Below, in pieces: positions 54,736 through 63,505 of a stretch of 64,000 nucleotides of DNA. Position 1 is the stretch's first letter. Each line of letters opens with the position of its first letter. Under the pieces are notes generated by a model. The model made no database searches and had not been told where the DNA came from. It was given only the letters and a program-made list of their open reading frames with translations. The position numbers and the translations under genes are program-made. Source of the DNA: UBA11855 sp035297385 (lineage in GTDB: Archaea > Thermoproteota > Bathyarchaeia > Bathyarchaeales > Bathycorpusculaceae); contig DATGZD010000070.1 of assembly GCA_035297385.1 (NCBI GenBank), positions 3,969 through 67,968 of the forward strand, in the 5' to 3' direction.

Positions 54736-55386
54736 TTGGAGCCGGAAAGATTCAAGGTTAAAGACATATTCGATGGCATCATAATTCCAATAATACTAGT
54801 GCTTCTAATCTTCGTTCTAGCAGTCTTTGTGAATCCCAGCGGATCATACCATGTACTTGGCTTGGAAGGTTTAACGGGTACTATTGCCGTCATCTTCACT
54901 CAAGGCTTTGCTCAAATGATTGTTCTTGGCATACCATTGGTAATGGGCTTGCTTTGGAATAAATGGGCTGGTGGAGGAGCAGGCTGGATCATGGGTAGCA
55001 TTTACTACTTAGCCAGCGCTGGTCTATACACAGGATACTATACTCAAGCAGGAGGATACAATTTCTTCGGTGACATAAGCATGCTCTTTTACTTGGTTAA
55101 CGCTATTATAATTGGATATATGGCTGGATCATTAAATAACAGATCAACGAGTTTCAAAAGAATGCTCGGTGCAGGCCTGACAGCTGCTATAATAACTGCG
55201 GTGATTCAAGTCTTCATGAACTACAACTATTCACTTCCGCCAGCACAAACTATGGCACGTGGACTCTGGGCAGATCCAGTATACGGGTTCGTTTTGGCCT
55301 TTGTGCCAAGCATCGCTTTAGGTGTAATAGTGCCAATCCTTGCAAAAGTAATGACGTGGTATGGAATTCAGCCATTGAGACACTAA
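54736..55386 (+). CDS. Polytopic membrane protein of unknown function
   Basis: A 216-residue protein with about six hydrophobic segments (for example IIIPIILVLLIFVLAVF and AIIIGYMAGSL). There are glycine-rich turns (WAGGGAGWIMG) and an FVPSIALGVIVPILAK end. The size and helix count recall ECF transporter S-components or other small membrane permeases, but no family match is certain. The start is TTG 54736 with AAAGGGAG upstream; a TATA-like AATTTATAAA lies at about 54673-54682. Poly-T follows the stop at 55401-55415. Confidence 0.7.
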   Translation: MEPERFKVKDIFDGIIIPIILVLLIFVLAVFVNPSGSYHVLGLEGLTGTIAVIFTQGFAQMIVLGIPLVMGLLWNKWAGGGAGWIMGSIYYLASAGLYTGYYTQAGGYNFFGDISMLFYLVNAIIIGYMAGSLNNRSTSFKRMLGAGLTAAIITAVIQVFMNYNYSLPPAQTMARGLWADPVYGFVLAFVPSIALGVIVPILAKVMTWYGIQPLRH

Positions 55387-55400
55387 TAATACAAATCCAC

Positions 55401-55415
55401 TTCTTTTCTTTTTTT
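55401..55415 (+). terminator. Oligo-T terminator
   Basis: T-rich tract (TTCTTTTCTTTTTTT) 15 bases after the stop of the membrane-protein gene; archaeal polymerase terminates at such tracts. Confidence 0.5.
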
Positions 55416-55498
55416 GACAATCAAATTAGGTATAGATAACTCCATTTAAGAATAAAATCATGTCATCTTTCGATATAATAGCTAAAGGCTAAGTGAAA

Positions 55499-56929
55499 TC
55501 ACTTCAGTGTAGAATACTTGATTCTTGAACGAATTGTTGAACCTACACTTCTTGTACGAAGAGCATAAACAAACTGATTCAATACTTTTCGACTCGCAGA
55601 AAGCCCATATGTTAATCCTCTTGCGAATTGCCGAGGAAGGTAAGTAGGTCTGAAGTAAAAGCTTTGAAAAGCTTGCTGATAGAGGTCTGCCACTTGTTTC
55701 ATGGTAAGGGTAGGACTCTCAAAAATTGGTGTTGCACAATCGTAAAGGTCAAAGTCAAATATTCTTACCCAACGATTCGCCATTACCATATCGAACATGG
55801 GTGTCCCTGGAAGTGGCGTAGCTATGTTAAAGAAGGCAACCTCATCAGGGCTAATTTTTTCAGCGAATTTTATGGTTCGCCAGGCTGATTCGTCTGTTTC
55901 TCCTGGGTAGCCTATAAGTACATTAGGTACAGGTTTTAATCCAAGTTCTCTTACCCAGCCAATTGCTCGAATTGTTTGTTCTGTCGAGATTCCTTTTCTC
56001 ATCTCATTTAATACATGCTGTGATCCAGATTCAACACCAAACCAAACAGAGACACAGCCTGCAGCGCGCATCTTAAGCAGAAGCTCTTTTGTAATCATAT
56101 CCACACGAGTGCCACAATTCCATTTAATTTTCAAACCTCGACGTCTAATCTCTCCACACAATTCCTCAGTTCGTGAATTATCCACTGTAAATGCATCATC
56201 ACAGAATGTAAATTGTGTCGCATTGTAGGTTTTATTGAGGAATTCAAGCTCATCTACAACGTTTTTAGAGCTTCGAAAACGGTATCTTCTGCCGAACATT
56301 CTAACGGCAGCGCAGAATTCACACCAGTATACGCATCCTCTACTAGTTTGCAGGTAGAATACATCTTCATATTTTCTGAGAACATCAAGAGGCCAAAGAT
56401 GTCTTGCTGGAAACGGAAGTTCATCTAAATTTTCTATATATGGACGATCAGGGTTCCGAACGATCTCTGCACCTTTTCTGCACGTTATTCCAACAACATT
56501 GTAATAAGGTTCGCCTTTTGCGATTTTTTGCACCAATTCTAAAAGAGTGTTTTCGCCTTCTTTTCTGACAACAACATCTAATTCGGGACATTCGTGTAAT
56601 GCTTCGCTGTCCCAAAAAGTCACATGGGGACCACCCATTGCTGTGATGCAGCTTGGATGTTCATCTTTTGCTATCTTTGCTATCTTCAATGCAGAGTTGT
56701 AAGTTCGAGTTGTTGCCGTCGATCCAACAATAGTAGGCTGACGTTTTCTGATTTCTTCTCGGAAGTCTTCATGTGTAAGCATTAGTGCTTGGCAATCAAT
56801 TACGTCAACAGAAAAGTTGTTTTTCTCTAAGACAGCTGCTAAGTAACCTAAGCCTAGAGGCGGAAAAGGTGGATGCTGATGTGCTTTAGTTGGATATGGT
56901 GGGTTTACCAGAGTCACATGTATTTTCAT
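55499..56929 (-). CDS. B12-binding-domain radical SAM protein, copy 1
   Basis: A 476-residue protein. Residues 1-140 are a cobalamin-binding-like Rossmann domain (VTLVNPPYPTKAHQHPP, PPLGLGYLAAVLEKNNF, MGGPHVTFW), without a canonical DxHxxG base-off motif. The radical SAM core has CVYWCEFC (C199, C203, C206), DDAFTVDN and VSVWFGVESG. This group contains BchE-like cyclases and lipid or sterol-modifying enzymes. I chose the ATG at 56927-56929 with AAGGA eight bases upstream. It is a close paralogue of the 61159-62562 protein and is followed upstream by cbiB. Confidence 0.85.
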   Translation of the reverse strand: MKIHVTLVNPPYPTKAHQHPPFPPLGLGYLAAVLEKNNFSVDVIDCQALMLTHEDFREEIRKRQPTIVGSTATTRTYNSALKIAKIAKDEHPSCITAMGGPHVTFWDSEALHECPELDVVVRKEGENTLLELVQKIAKGEPYYNVVGITCRKGAEIVRNPDRPYIENLDELPFPARHLWPLDVLRKYEDVFYLQTSRGCVYWCEFCAAVRMFGRRYRFRSSKNVVDELEFLNKTYNATQFTFCDDAFTVDNSRTEELCGEIRRRGLKIKWNCGTRVDMITKELLLKMRAAGCVSVWFGVESGSQHVLNEMRKGISTEQTIRAIGWVRELGLKPVPNVLIGYPGETDESAWRTIKFAEKISPDEVAFFNIATPLPGTPMFDMVMANRWVRIFDFDLYDCATPIFESPTLTMKQVADLYQQAFQSFYFRPTYLPRQFARGLTYGLSASRKVLNQFVYALRTRSVGSTIRSRIKYSTLK

Positions 56930-57048
56930 TTTTTGTTCCTTAATGTCGTCTTTCGCAAATACGTGAAACTTACTGTTTAAAGGTTTCGCACTCATAACAA
57001 GTATCGATGCATTAACGGGAGAACGTTGGATGCAACCACGAAATGCTA

Positions 57049-58041
57049 TTAAAACGGAAAAACAAACAATCTAACAACAATTATTACAGGTATAAACAGA
57101 AGTATGCTTAGAATAATTGATATGTCTCTTATCTTCAGTGATTTTAGGATTTTGTCTGCATTCAATGTCTCGATTGTGTCACCAACACTGTAGTAACCAG
57201 GTTTGTCCAACTGTACGTGTAGTGCCCCTGCGATAGCAGCCATCTGCCAACCATGATTTCTGCTTGGAATTTTTTTACGGTCTCGTTGTGCAATTCTCCA
57301 GGCATTATGCCAATCTTCGCCAATTATCGCTGTTGAGATTATCATTAGGATTGTAGTCAATCTTGCTGGAATATAGTTTACAACTGTGTCAAGGTTAGCA
57401 CTAAACCAGCCTAAATTAATGTTCTCCTGGTCTTTGAAGCCTACTACGCCATCTAAAGTGTTTATAGCGCGAAATGCAATAGCGCCTGAAACACCAAAGA
57501 ATGAGTAGTAGATAATAGGAGAGTGTTTGAAGTCAGTTAGATTTTCAACCATGGATTCAATTACGGCAGATGCCATTTGTGAACTTGTTAGATTTGTTGG
57601 ATCTCTCCTTGAGAAGTGATGGTATTTTTTTGCTTCCTCCAAATCTCCAGCATCTAATGCTCTTGCTACGCCTTTTGCACCATCAGTTTCGAGTTTTATG
57701 CAGATAGTTGTTTTTAGAATAATCGCACCAACTATGATGTAAAACACTATATTAAGTATAAAGGGCAAAAAAATGTAAAGTAGACCTAAACCAACAAACA
57801 CAGGAACTGAGAACACGATAATAACTACTAAAGCGAGAAGAACACCATTTATTTTCTCTATCTGGGGATTAGAATTCTTAAAATGTGGCTTCAGTTTTTT
57901 TGCAAACTTTCCCATCCAAATAGTTGGATGAAGATTGTGATAGCTTTTGAATGGTTTCCATGGAGCAGGGTCGCCGAAAACTAGGTCAACAGCAATAGCT
58001 AATACAAGAACAACGATGGCTATTAATGCTTCAAAGAGGAT
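57049..58041 (-). CDS. cbiB: Adenosylcobinamide-phosphate synthase CbiB/CobD, apparent ATC start
   Basis: CbiB attaches the aminopropanol arm to the corrin ring in cobalamin synthesis, in the membrane. The first ATG in frame (57915) would leave 288 residues lacking the family N-terminus. The 42 codons upstream encode exactly that missing part: LFEALIAIVVLVLAIAVDLVF, with the DLVFGDP motif and then HPTIWMGK. The frame opens after a TGA at 58048-58050 and contains no ATG, GTG or TTG; the codon at the expected initiator position is ATC (58039-58041), with GGTGAG at 58047-58052. Full length would be 330 residues. The rest fits CbiB: SAVIESMVENLTDFKHSP and FRAINTLDGVVGF. Confidence 0.8.
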   Translation of the reverse strand: MLFEALIAIVVLVLAIAVDLVFGDPAPWKPFKSYHNLHPTIWMGKFAKKLKPHFKNSNPQIEKINGVLLALVVIIVFSVPVFVGLGLLYIFLPFILNIVFYIIVGAIILKTTICIKLETDGAKGVARALDAGDLEEAKKYHHFSRRDPTNLTSSQMASAVIESMVENLTDFKHSPIIYYSFFGVSGAIAFRAINTLDGVVGFKDQENINLGWFSANLDTVVNYIPARLTTILMIISTAIIGEDWHNAWRIAQRDRKKIPSRNHGWQMAAIAGALHVQLDKPGYYSVGDTIETLNADKILKSLKIRDISIILSILLFIPVIIVVRLFVFPF

Positions 58042-58046
58042 TTTAT

Positions 58047-58052
58047 CTCACC
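58047..58052 (-). promoter_or_regulatory. Shine-Dalgarno site before the ATC start of cbiB
   Basis: The minus strand reads GGTGAG, five bases before the ATC codon at 58039-58041. It supports initiation there, at a non-standard codon. Confidence 0.5.
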
Positions 58053-58208
58053 GCTTAGTAGGTTGCTTTCTGATAGTTTTTGGGGATTTATTTAATATCA
58101 ATATCGGTGAATTCAAAAAAATATCTTACATAATCTATGATCTAAAACGAGTGATGTTTACCGAAAGCATTAATTTTTTGAACTTGCCTAGTTCAATTTG
58201 ATATAGCA

Positions 58209-59693
58209 TTGCGCGTTTGCCTAATAAATCCACCTCGAATTCAACCAAAAACATGGGGTAACCCCAGCGTTTATCAGCCCATGGATTTAGTTTATGTAGC
58301 TGCAGTCTTGGAAAAACAGCATGAAGTATGTATTATCGATGCTCCCACTGAAGGCTGGAATAAACTAGAAGAAATCACTGGCAAAAGAATAAGACAAGGT
58401 TTATCAAAACAAGAGATTGCTTATAGAATCAAGAAATGGAAACCTAATTTGGCAATTATCACTGTGCCTTTTTCAGGATGGTCACCAGCAGCATTCGAGA
58501 CAGCCGCACTTGTGAAAGAAGTTGACAAGAGAATTGTAACAGTACTAATAGGGCTACATCCCTCTGCAAGACCTTCAGAGTGTCTAGCAGAATCAAATGT
58601 TGATTTTATTGTGATCGGCGAACCCGAAATTAGTGTTCTAGAATTAACTAATACACTGGAAAAAGGAGACGATACTAAGTTAAAGGAAGTAAGAGGTATT
58701 GCTTTCAAGGAAAACGGCAAAATAGTTCGTACTCAAGCAAGAGCAGTAATTGAAGACTTAGATTCCCTACCATTTCCTGCTAGACACTTACTTCCAATGG
58801 ATGCTTTCTTTGAGGCAGCTAAGAAACGTCCTATTAGCGGCAACTTAAAGAAACCCAGCATCAGAATGCTTACCAGCAGAGGTTGCGGACATAACTGCAT
58901 ATTCTGTTCTAACTATATTGTTATGGGACGGAAATGGCGCGCCCGAAGCCCCGAAAACGTAGTGAATGAGATAGAGCAAATTGTCCAAACTTATGGCGTT
59001 AGACAAGTAGATTTTCTTGATGACAATATGACCTTGGATAAGAAAAGAATGGAACGCATCTGTGACTTAATTAAAGAAAGAAAATTGAAGATTGAATGGT
59101 GCACACCTAATGGTGTACGCGCTGATTGTCTTGATGAAGAATTGTTGGCTAAAATGAAAGCTTCAGGATGTAAAAGAATCTTGATTGCACCAGAATCAGG
59201 TGTACAACGTATAGTCGATGAAGTTATCAAGAAAAAGCAAGATCTAAGAAAAGTAGAAAATGCAGTGGCCGCAGCAAAAAAAGTCGGTATTGAAGTTGGA
59301 TGCTTCTTCATTCTTGGCTTTCCTGGAGAAACAAAAGATGATATAAAAGCCACAATAGCATTCGCACGTAAATTACGTAAACTGGGTGCAGATCGATTCT
59401 ATTTCAGTTATGCCACACCGCTATATGGCACTGAGCTTTATGAGATAGCTAAACGAGCTGGCTATCTTAAACCAGGACTAAGTGACGAAGCATTAGCAGC
59501 GGTTGAACCATTAATTGAAACATTAGAGTTTACTGCAGATGAATTACGTATGCTTTGCGCTGAAGGCAATCTAGTTAATCCAACAATGACTCGTGATAGG
59601 CTTGTTAGGGCCGCAAGGAGCCCAAAGAAGGCAATAGAAACCTTATTTGTTAGAAGAAGAATGACAAGACAAGCACAGACAACTAACTCTTAG
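58209..59693 (+). CDS. B12-binding-domain radical SAM protein, copy 2
   Basis: A 494-residue protein with an N-terminal cobalamin-binding-like domain (VCLINPPRIQPKTWGNP, then YVAAVLEKQHEVCIIDAP) and the radical SAM core CGHNCIFC, DDNMTLDKK and ILGFPGETKDDI. Unlike the other three it is on the plus strand and has an extra segment near residues 50-75 and a C-terminal helical tail. The start is TTG 58209, giving an N-terminus aligned with its relatives. It diverges from cbiB across about 170 bases. Substrate unknown; a lipid or tetrapyrrole is possible for this family. Confidence 0.83.
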   Translation: MRVCLINPPRIQPKTWGNPSVYQPMDLVYVAAVLEKQHEVCIIDAPTEGWNKLEEITGKRIRQGLSKQEIAYRIKKWKPNLAIITVPFSGWSPAAFETAALVKEVDKRIVTVLIGLHPSARPSECLAESNVDFIVIGEPEISVLELTNTLEKGDDTKLKEVRGIAFKENGKIVRTQARAVIEDLDSLPFPARHLLPMDAFFEAAKKRPISGNLKKPSIRMLTSRGCGHNCIFCSNYIVMGRKWRARSPENVVNEIEQIVQTYGVRQVDFLDDNMTLDKKRMERICDLIKERKLKIEWCTPNGVRADCLDEELLAKMKASGCKRILIAPESGVQRIVDEVIKKKQDLRKVENAVAAAKKVGIEVGCFFILGFPGETKDDIKATIAFARKLRKLGADRFYFSYATPLYGTELYEIAKRAGYLKPGLSDEALAAVEPLIETLEFTADELRMLCAEGNLVNPTMTRDRLVRAARSPKKAIETLFVRRRMTRQAQTTNS

Positions 59694-59744
59694 CAGAGAA
59701 CTGCATGTAGTTTCCTTAGAACAAGTATTAATTAATCAGTTTCT

Positions 59745-61133
59745 CTAGAGTGCATCTTTAATTCGCCAAAGAATATGATTCACAGCGGTTCTTGCCATTA
59801 CACGACTATAGAAGTTGCCGTTGAATAGATGTTTGAGCACGTATTTTGGTGAGTAAAAACTATCGTAAAAACTACGTCGCAGATCGTTTAGTTCTTTATC
59901 TGAGAGATTAGGGTTTTCAAATACAGGTGTTACAGTATCATATTTACTCCAATCGGGTGACATTTTCCAACTATTTTCTTCGACAACTTTACGGAGTTCA
60001 GTGCCAGGATAAGGTGTTGCAACACATAAATATACATCATCAGGCTGCGCTCTACGAATAAAATCCAAAGTCTGTCTTAGCATATCCTTTGTTTCGCTTG
60101 GGTAGCCAAGAATTATAGAGATTGAGACGAATAAACCGGCTTCTTTTGCCATGCGAATCGCTTTCTCGTTCTGCTCTACAGTTGTTCGTTTCTTTACAGC
60201 ATCTAATATTGTTTGACAACCTGATTCAATACCGAAGAAAACTTGTTGACAATTAGTCTCTTTCATCTTAGTTAGAATATCTTTGTTGACTTGATCAACG
60301 CGCGTTTGGCAATCCCAAGGAATCCCTATCTTTCGAGCTTTAATTTCATCGCAGATTTTGAAAATTCTTCCCTTATCCAAAGTCAATGTATCATCATAGA
60401 AGGTAAACGAATCAGCTTTGTAAACAGTCTTTATGTGTTCTAATTCGTCAACAATATTTTTTGGACTTCTTGCTCTATATTCTTTACCAAGAATTCGTGA
60501 AGTCGTGCAGAATGCACATTGGAATGGACAACCTCTACTTGTGATTACTGGAAGAAACAATTTTCCATAGAGCAAATACTTTTCCAAAGCAAAATACTTG
60601 TAGGCGGGATATGGTAAATCATCAAGGTTTCGAATTGCAGGTCTAGACGGAGTTTGAACAATTTTTTCATCTTTGCGGAAAGTTATGCCCTGAATTCTTT
60701 GGAGATCATGCGAATTATTCATAGTCTGGGCTAATTCCAAAAGTGTCTGCTCACCTTCACCCCTAACCACAACATCAACGGAGGGTGCATCGCTTAGGAT
60801 TTGTTGATCCATAAAAGTGGCATGCGGTCCACCTATGACGACCATTGTGTTTGGAAGAGCTTCTTTGGCGATACGTGTTGATTCAAGTGTAGACTGTATT
60901 GTTGGCGTCATTGATGTGACACCAACTAAGTCAGGTTGAAAAGCTTCTAACTTTTGCTTCAGTTCTTCTTGAGTCATACCAAGTGCTGGACAATCAACAA
61001 CAGTGATTTCATGCCCATTGTTTTCTAGAACAGCTGCAAGGTAGGCTAAGCCAATTGGCACGTAGAGTTGATGGTGAAAAACACCTTTCAATGTAGGTGG
61101 GTTAACCAGTGCGACCTTGGCTTTCTTACTCAT
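59745..61133 (-). CDS. B12-binding-domain radical SAM protein, copy 3
   Basis: A 462-residue protein. The N-terminal cobalamin-binding-like domain has VALVNPPTLKGVFHHQ and IGLAYLAAVLENNGHEITVV. The radical SAM core has CPFQCAFC, DDTLTLDKGRI and QQVFFGIESG. It is more distant from copies 1 and 4 than they are from each other. It lies 25 bases after copy 4 on the same strand and is probably co-transcribed with it. The start is ATG 61131-61133. Confidence 0.85.
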   Translation of the reverse strand: MSKKAKVALVNPPTLKGVFHHQLYVPIGLAYLAAVLENNGHEITVVDCPALGMTQEELKQKLEAFQPDLVGVTSMTPTIQSTLESTRIAKEALPNTMVVIGGPHATFMDQQILSDAPSVDVVVRGEGEQTLLELAQTMNNSHDLQRIQGITFRKDEKIVQTPSRPAIRNLDDLPYPAYKYFALEKYLLYGKLFLPVITSRGCPFQCAFCTTSRILGKEYRARSPKNIVDELEHIKTVYKADSFTFYDDTLTLDKGRIFKICDEIKARKIGIPWDCQTRVDQVNKDILTKMKETNCQQVFFGIESGCQTILDAVKKRTTVEQNEKAIRMAKEAGLFVSISIILGYPSETKDMLRQTLDFIRRAQPDDVYLCVATPYPGTELRKVVEENSWKMSPDWSKYDTVTPVFENPNLSDKELNDLRRSFYDSFYSPKYVLKHLFNGNFYSRVMARTAVNHILWRIKDAL

Positions 61134-61158
61134 TCTCTTTCTTTACTCTTCGGTTAAC

Positions 61159-62562
61159 TTATTCCTCGTGTGAAGGTCTTAACTTTGATTTTACTTTTCG
61201 TCTGACATGGGCTAATGCTGTTTTTGTTGCTGAGTAACCGTAAACGCCACCTTTGCCGAACATGCGGAGTATGTAACCTGGATGAATGTAGAAGCTTTGG
61301 AGTGCATTTTCACGGATTTTCCTTAATTCGGTCATCTTCATTGTTGGAGTTTCAAATGTCGGCGTTGCAGTATCATACTTGTTGAAGTCTGTGATTTTTA
61401 GCCAACCTTTCTCTTTTACATAATCATACATTGGAGTTCCAGGGTAAGGAGTAGCGATGTAGTAGCCTACATCATCAGGCTTTATTTCTTCAACAAATTT
61501 TATGGTTGCGCGTGCTGTTTCAGGTGTTTCTTCTGGGAAGCCTAGAATCACACTTGCGACGGTCATGAGCCCACAATCTTTGGCCATCTTGAAAGCGTGC
61601 TTCGTCTTCTCCAGAGTCAATCCTTTTCCCATGGCATCCAAGACTTGTTTTGAGCCTGCTTCAACACCAAACCAGACCGCTAGACATCCCGCCTTTTTCA
61701 TTTCCTGTAGTAATTCTTTGGTAACCATGTCTACGCGAGTTTCACAGTCCCACATAATTTTGAGGTTACGTTTCTGGATTTCTTCACAGATTTGCCAAGC
61801 GCGTTTTTGATCGACGCTAAACGCATCGTCATAGAATGTGAATTGTACTGCCCCGAATTTTTCGTGGAGGAATTCTAGTTCATTGATGACGCTTTCGGGG
61901 CTTCGCATACGGTATCTTCTACCGAACATACGAACTGCGGAGCAGAAGTTGCACCAGAATGTGCATCCTCGGCTTGTTGTTAGGGGGTAGATGACTTTGC
62001 CGTATTTTTGCAGGCTTGCTAAGGGGAAGAGGTGGTGTGCTGGGAATGGCAATTCATCTAAGTTTTCTATGTAAGGTCTTTCATCATTCTTTATTATTTT
62101 GTCGCCGTTTCTTGTGGTTGTACCAAGCAAATCGTAGAATGGCTTGCCTGCTTCTACACGTTGAGCTAATTCCAGCATAGTATTTTCGCCTTCTTTTCTG
62201 ACAACAACATCTAACGCTGGACATTCTTTCAGAGCATTTTCATCCCAGAACGTAACGTGTGGTCCGCCAATAGCAGTTATACAATTTGGATGAACCTCTT
62301 TTGCCGTGCTTAAAACCTGCAAGGCTGATTTGTAGGTTAACGTTGTCGAGGTTACACCTACGATGGTTGGTTGTCGTTTTTGAATTTCAGTCTTAAAATC
62401 TTCTTGTGTAAGTTTCAATGCTTGACAGTCAATTACATCAACTGTGAACCCATTTTTCTCCAGTACAGCAGCGATGTATCCTAAACCTAATGGAATGAAA
62501 GGTGGATGTTGATGTGCTCCTACTGGATAGGGTGGGTTTACTAAAGTAATGTGAGGTTTCAT
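61159..62562 (-). CDS. B12-binding-domain radical SAM protein, copy 4
   Basis: A 467-residue protein, a close relative of the 55499-56929 product. The N-terminal domain has VGAHQHPPFIPLGLGYIAAV and GGPHVTFWDENAL; CTFWCNFC (C200, C204, C207) binds the cluster; AVWFGVEAGSKQVLDAM and ILGFPEETPET follow. Both share KYDTATPTFETP-type (or YDCATPIFESP) motifs near the C-terminus, which suggests recent duplication with different substrates. The start is ATG 62560-62562 with AGGGGAAC upstream. It is divergent from the methyltransferase gene. Confidence 0.85.
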   Translation of the reverse strand: MKPHITLVNPPYPVGAHQHPPFIPLGLGYIAAVLEKNGFTVDVIDCQALKLTQEDFKTEIQKRQPTIVGVTSTTLTYKSALQVLSTAKEVHPNCITAIGGPHVTFWDENALKECPALDVVVRKEGENTMLELAQRVEAGKPFYDLLGTTTRNGDKIIKNDERPYIENLDELPFPAHHLFPLASLQKYGKVIYPLTTSRGCTFWCNFCSAVRMFGRRYRMRSPESVINELEFLHEKFGAVQFTFYDDAFSVDQKRAWQICEEIQKRNLKIMWDCETRVDMVTKELLQEMKKAGCLAVWFGVEAGSKQVLDAMGKGLTLEKTKHAFKMAKDCGLMTVASVILGFPEETPETARATIKFVEEIKPDDVGYYIATPYPGTPMYDYVKEKGWLKITDFNKYDTATPTFETPTMKMTELRKIRENALQSFYIHPGYILRMFGKGGVYGYSATKTALAHVRRKVKSKLRPSHEE

Positions 62563-62766
62563 TTCGTTCCCCTAGTGAATGGTCGGATGAATAGTGGATT
62601 AATTTGATTAATATATGTTTTTAATGATGTATGGTTTTTTCTTTGAAGATATTTTGAGATATTTCTAAGTCTATGTTAACATTTTAGTATTTGTAGAGCT
62701 AAAAAACAATCGAAAATATTAGGACATAATGCTTAAATCTACAGGAATACGTGGTCTAGAAAGCTT

Positions 62767-63486
62767 ATGTTGAGGACGATTAAGCTCCGTATTCATGGGT
62801 TGTTATGGGTCCTCTCAAACCCTAACCAACTAAAACACATAATCATACGAGAAACTAGGTATAGAAATCGTTATCATAATAAAGAAACTTGGACAGCATG
62901 GCAAAAGTTCGATACACATGATGCTGCTGGACAACATAGCACAATGACAGCGTATGTTCGACCTTTAAATCTAGAGAGGATTCGAATCTTTTCTGAAATG
63001 ATAAATGGTATTGGCAAAAGTCTACGAGTTTTAGATGTCGGTTGTGGTGATGGTGTTATTAGCGAACCTATTGCTAAATTGGGCAATGACGTTGCTTCAG
63101 TAGATTTACCGACTATCACCATGATATGCCATAAACGTAGAGTCTCTATGGTGTCATCAGGTGATGCAGAACACTTAGCTTTTGCTGATAATAGTTTTGA
63201 CGTTGTTTTAGCGTCGGAAGTTGTGGAACATTTATGGAATCCAGAAGCTTTCTTTATGGAGGCTTATAGAATTCTCAAATATAACGGATGGTTAATTATT
63301 GAAACGCCAGAAGGAAGAGATAGCTTAAGGTATGATGCTCACAAAAACTGGTTCGACGAAAATGTCGTTCAAAACATGGTTAATAAGCAATTTACGATTA
63401 AGAAAGTTAGACGATTAAAACCCGAATTAGGGGCACCAACATCAACAATCATTTTGCTAATGCATAGAAACGATGGCGACATATGA
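62767..63486 (+). CDS. Class I SAM-dependent methyltransferase
   Basis: A 239-residue methyltransferase. Motif I is VLDVGCGDGVISEPIAKLG, with AEHLAFADNSFDVVLASEVVEHL as motifs II/III and FMEAYRILKYNGWLIIETPEG as post-motifs, as in UbiE/MtA-type small-molecule methyltransferases. The first 75 residues are basic and probably bind the substrate or membrane surface. The substrate is unknown; its neighbours make a role in lipid or tetrapyrrole methylation plausible. The start is ATG 62767, divergent from radical SAM copy 4. Confidence 0.82.
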   Translation: MLRTIKLRIHGLLWVLSNPNQLKHIIIRETRYRNRYHNKETWTAWQKFDTHDAAGQHSTMTAYVRPLNLERIRIFSEMINGIGKSLRVLDVGCGDGVISEPIAKLGNDVASVDLPTITMICHKRRVSMVSSGDAEHLAFADNSFDVVLASEVVEHLWNPEAFFMEAYRILKYNGWLIIETPEGRDSLRYDAHKNWFDENVVQNMVNKQFTIKKVRRLKPELGAPTSTIILLMHRNDGDI

Positions 63487-63505
63487 GCGTGAGTTCTGGT
63501 TCACA

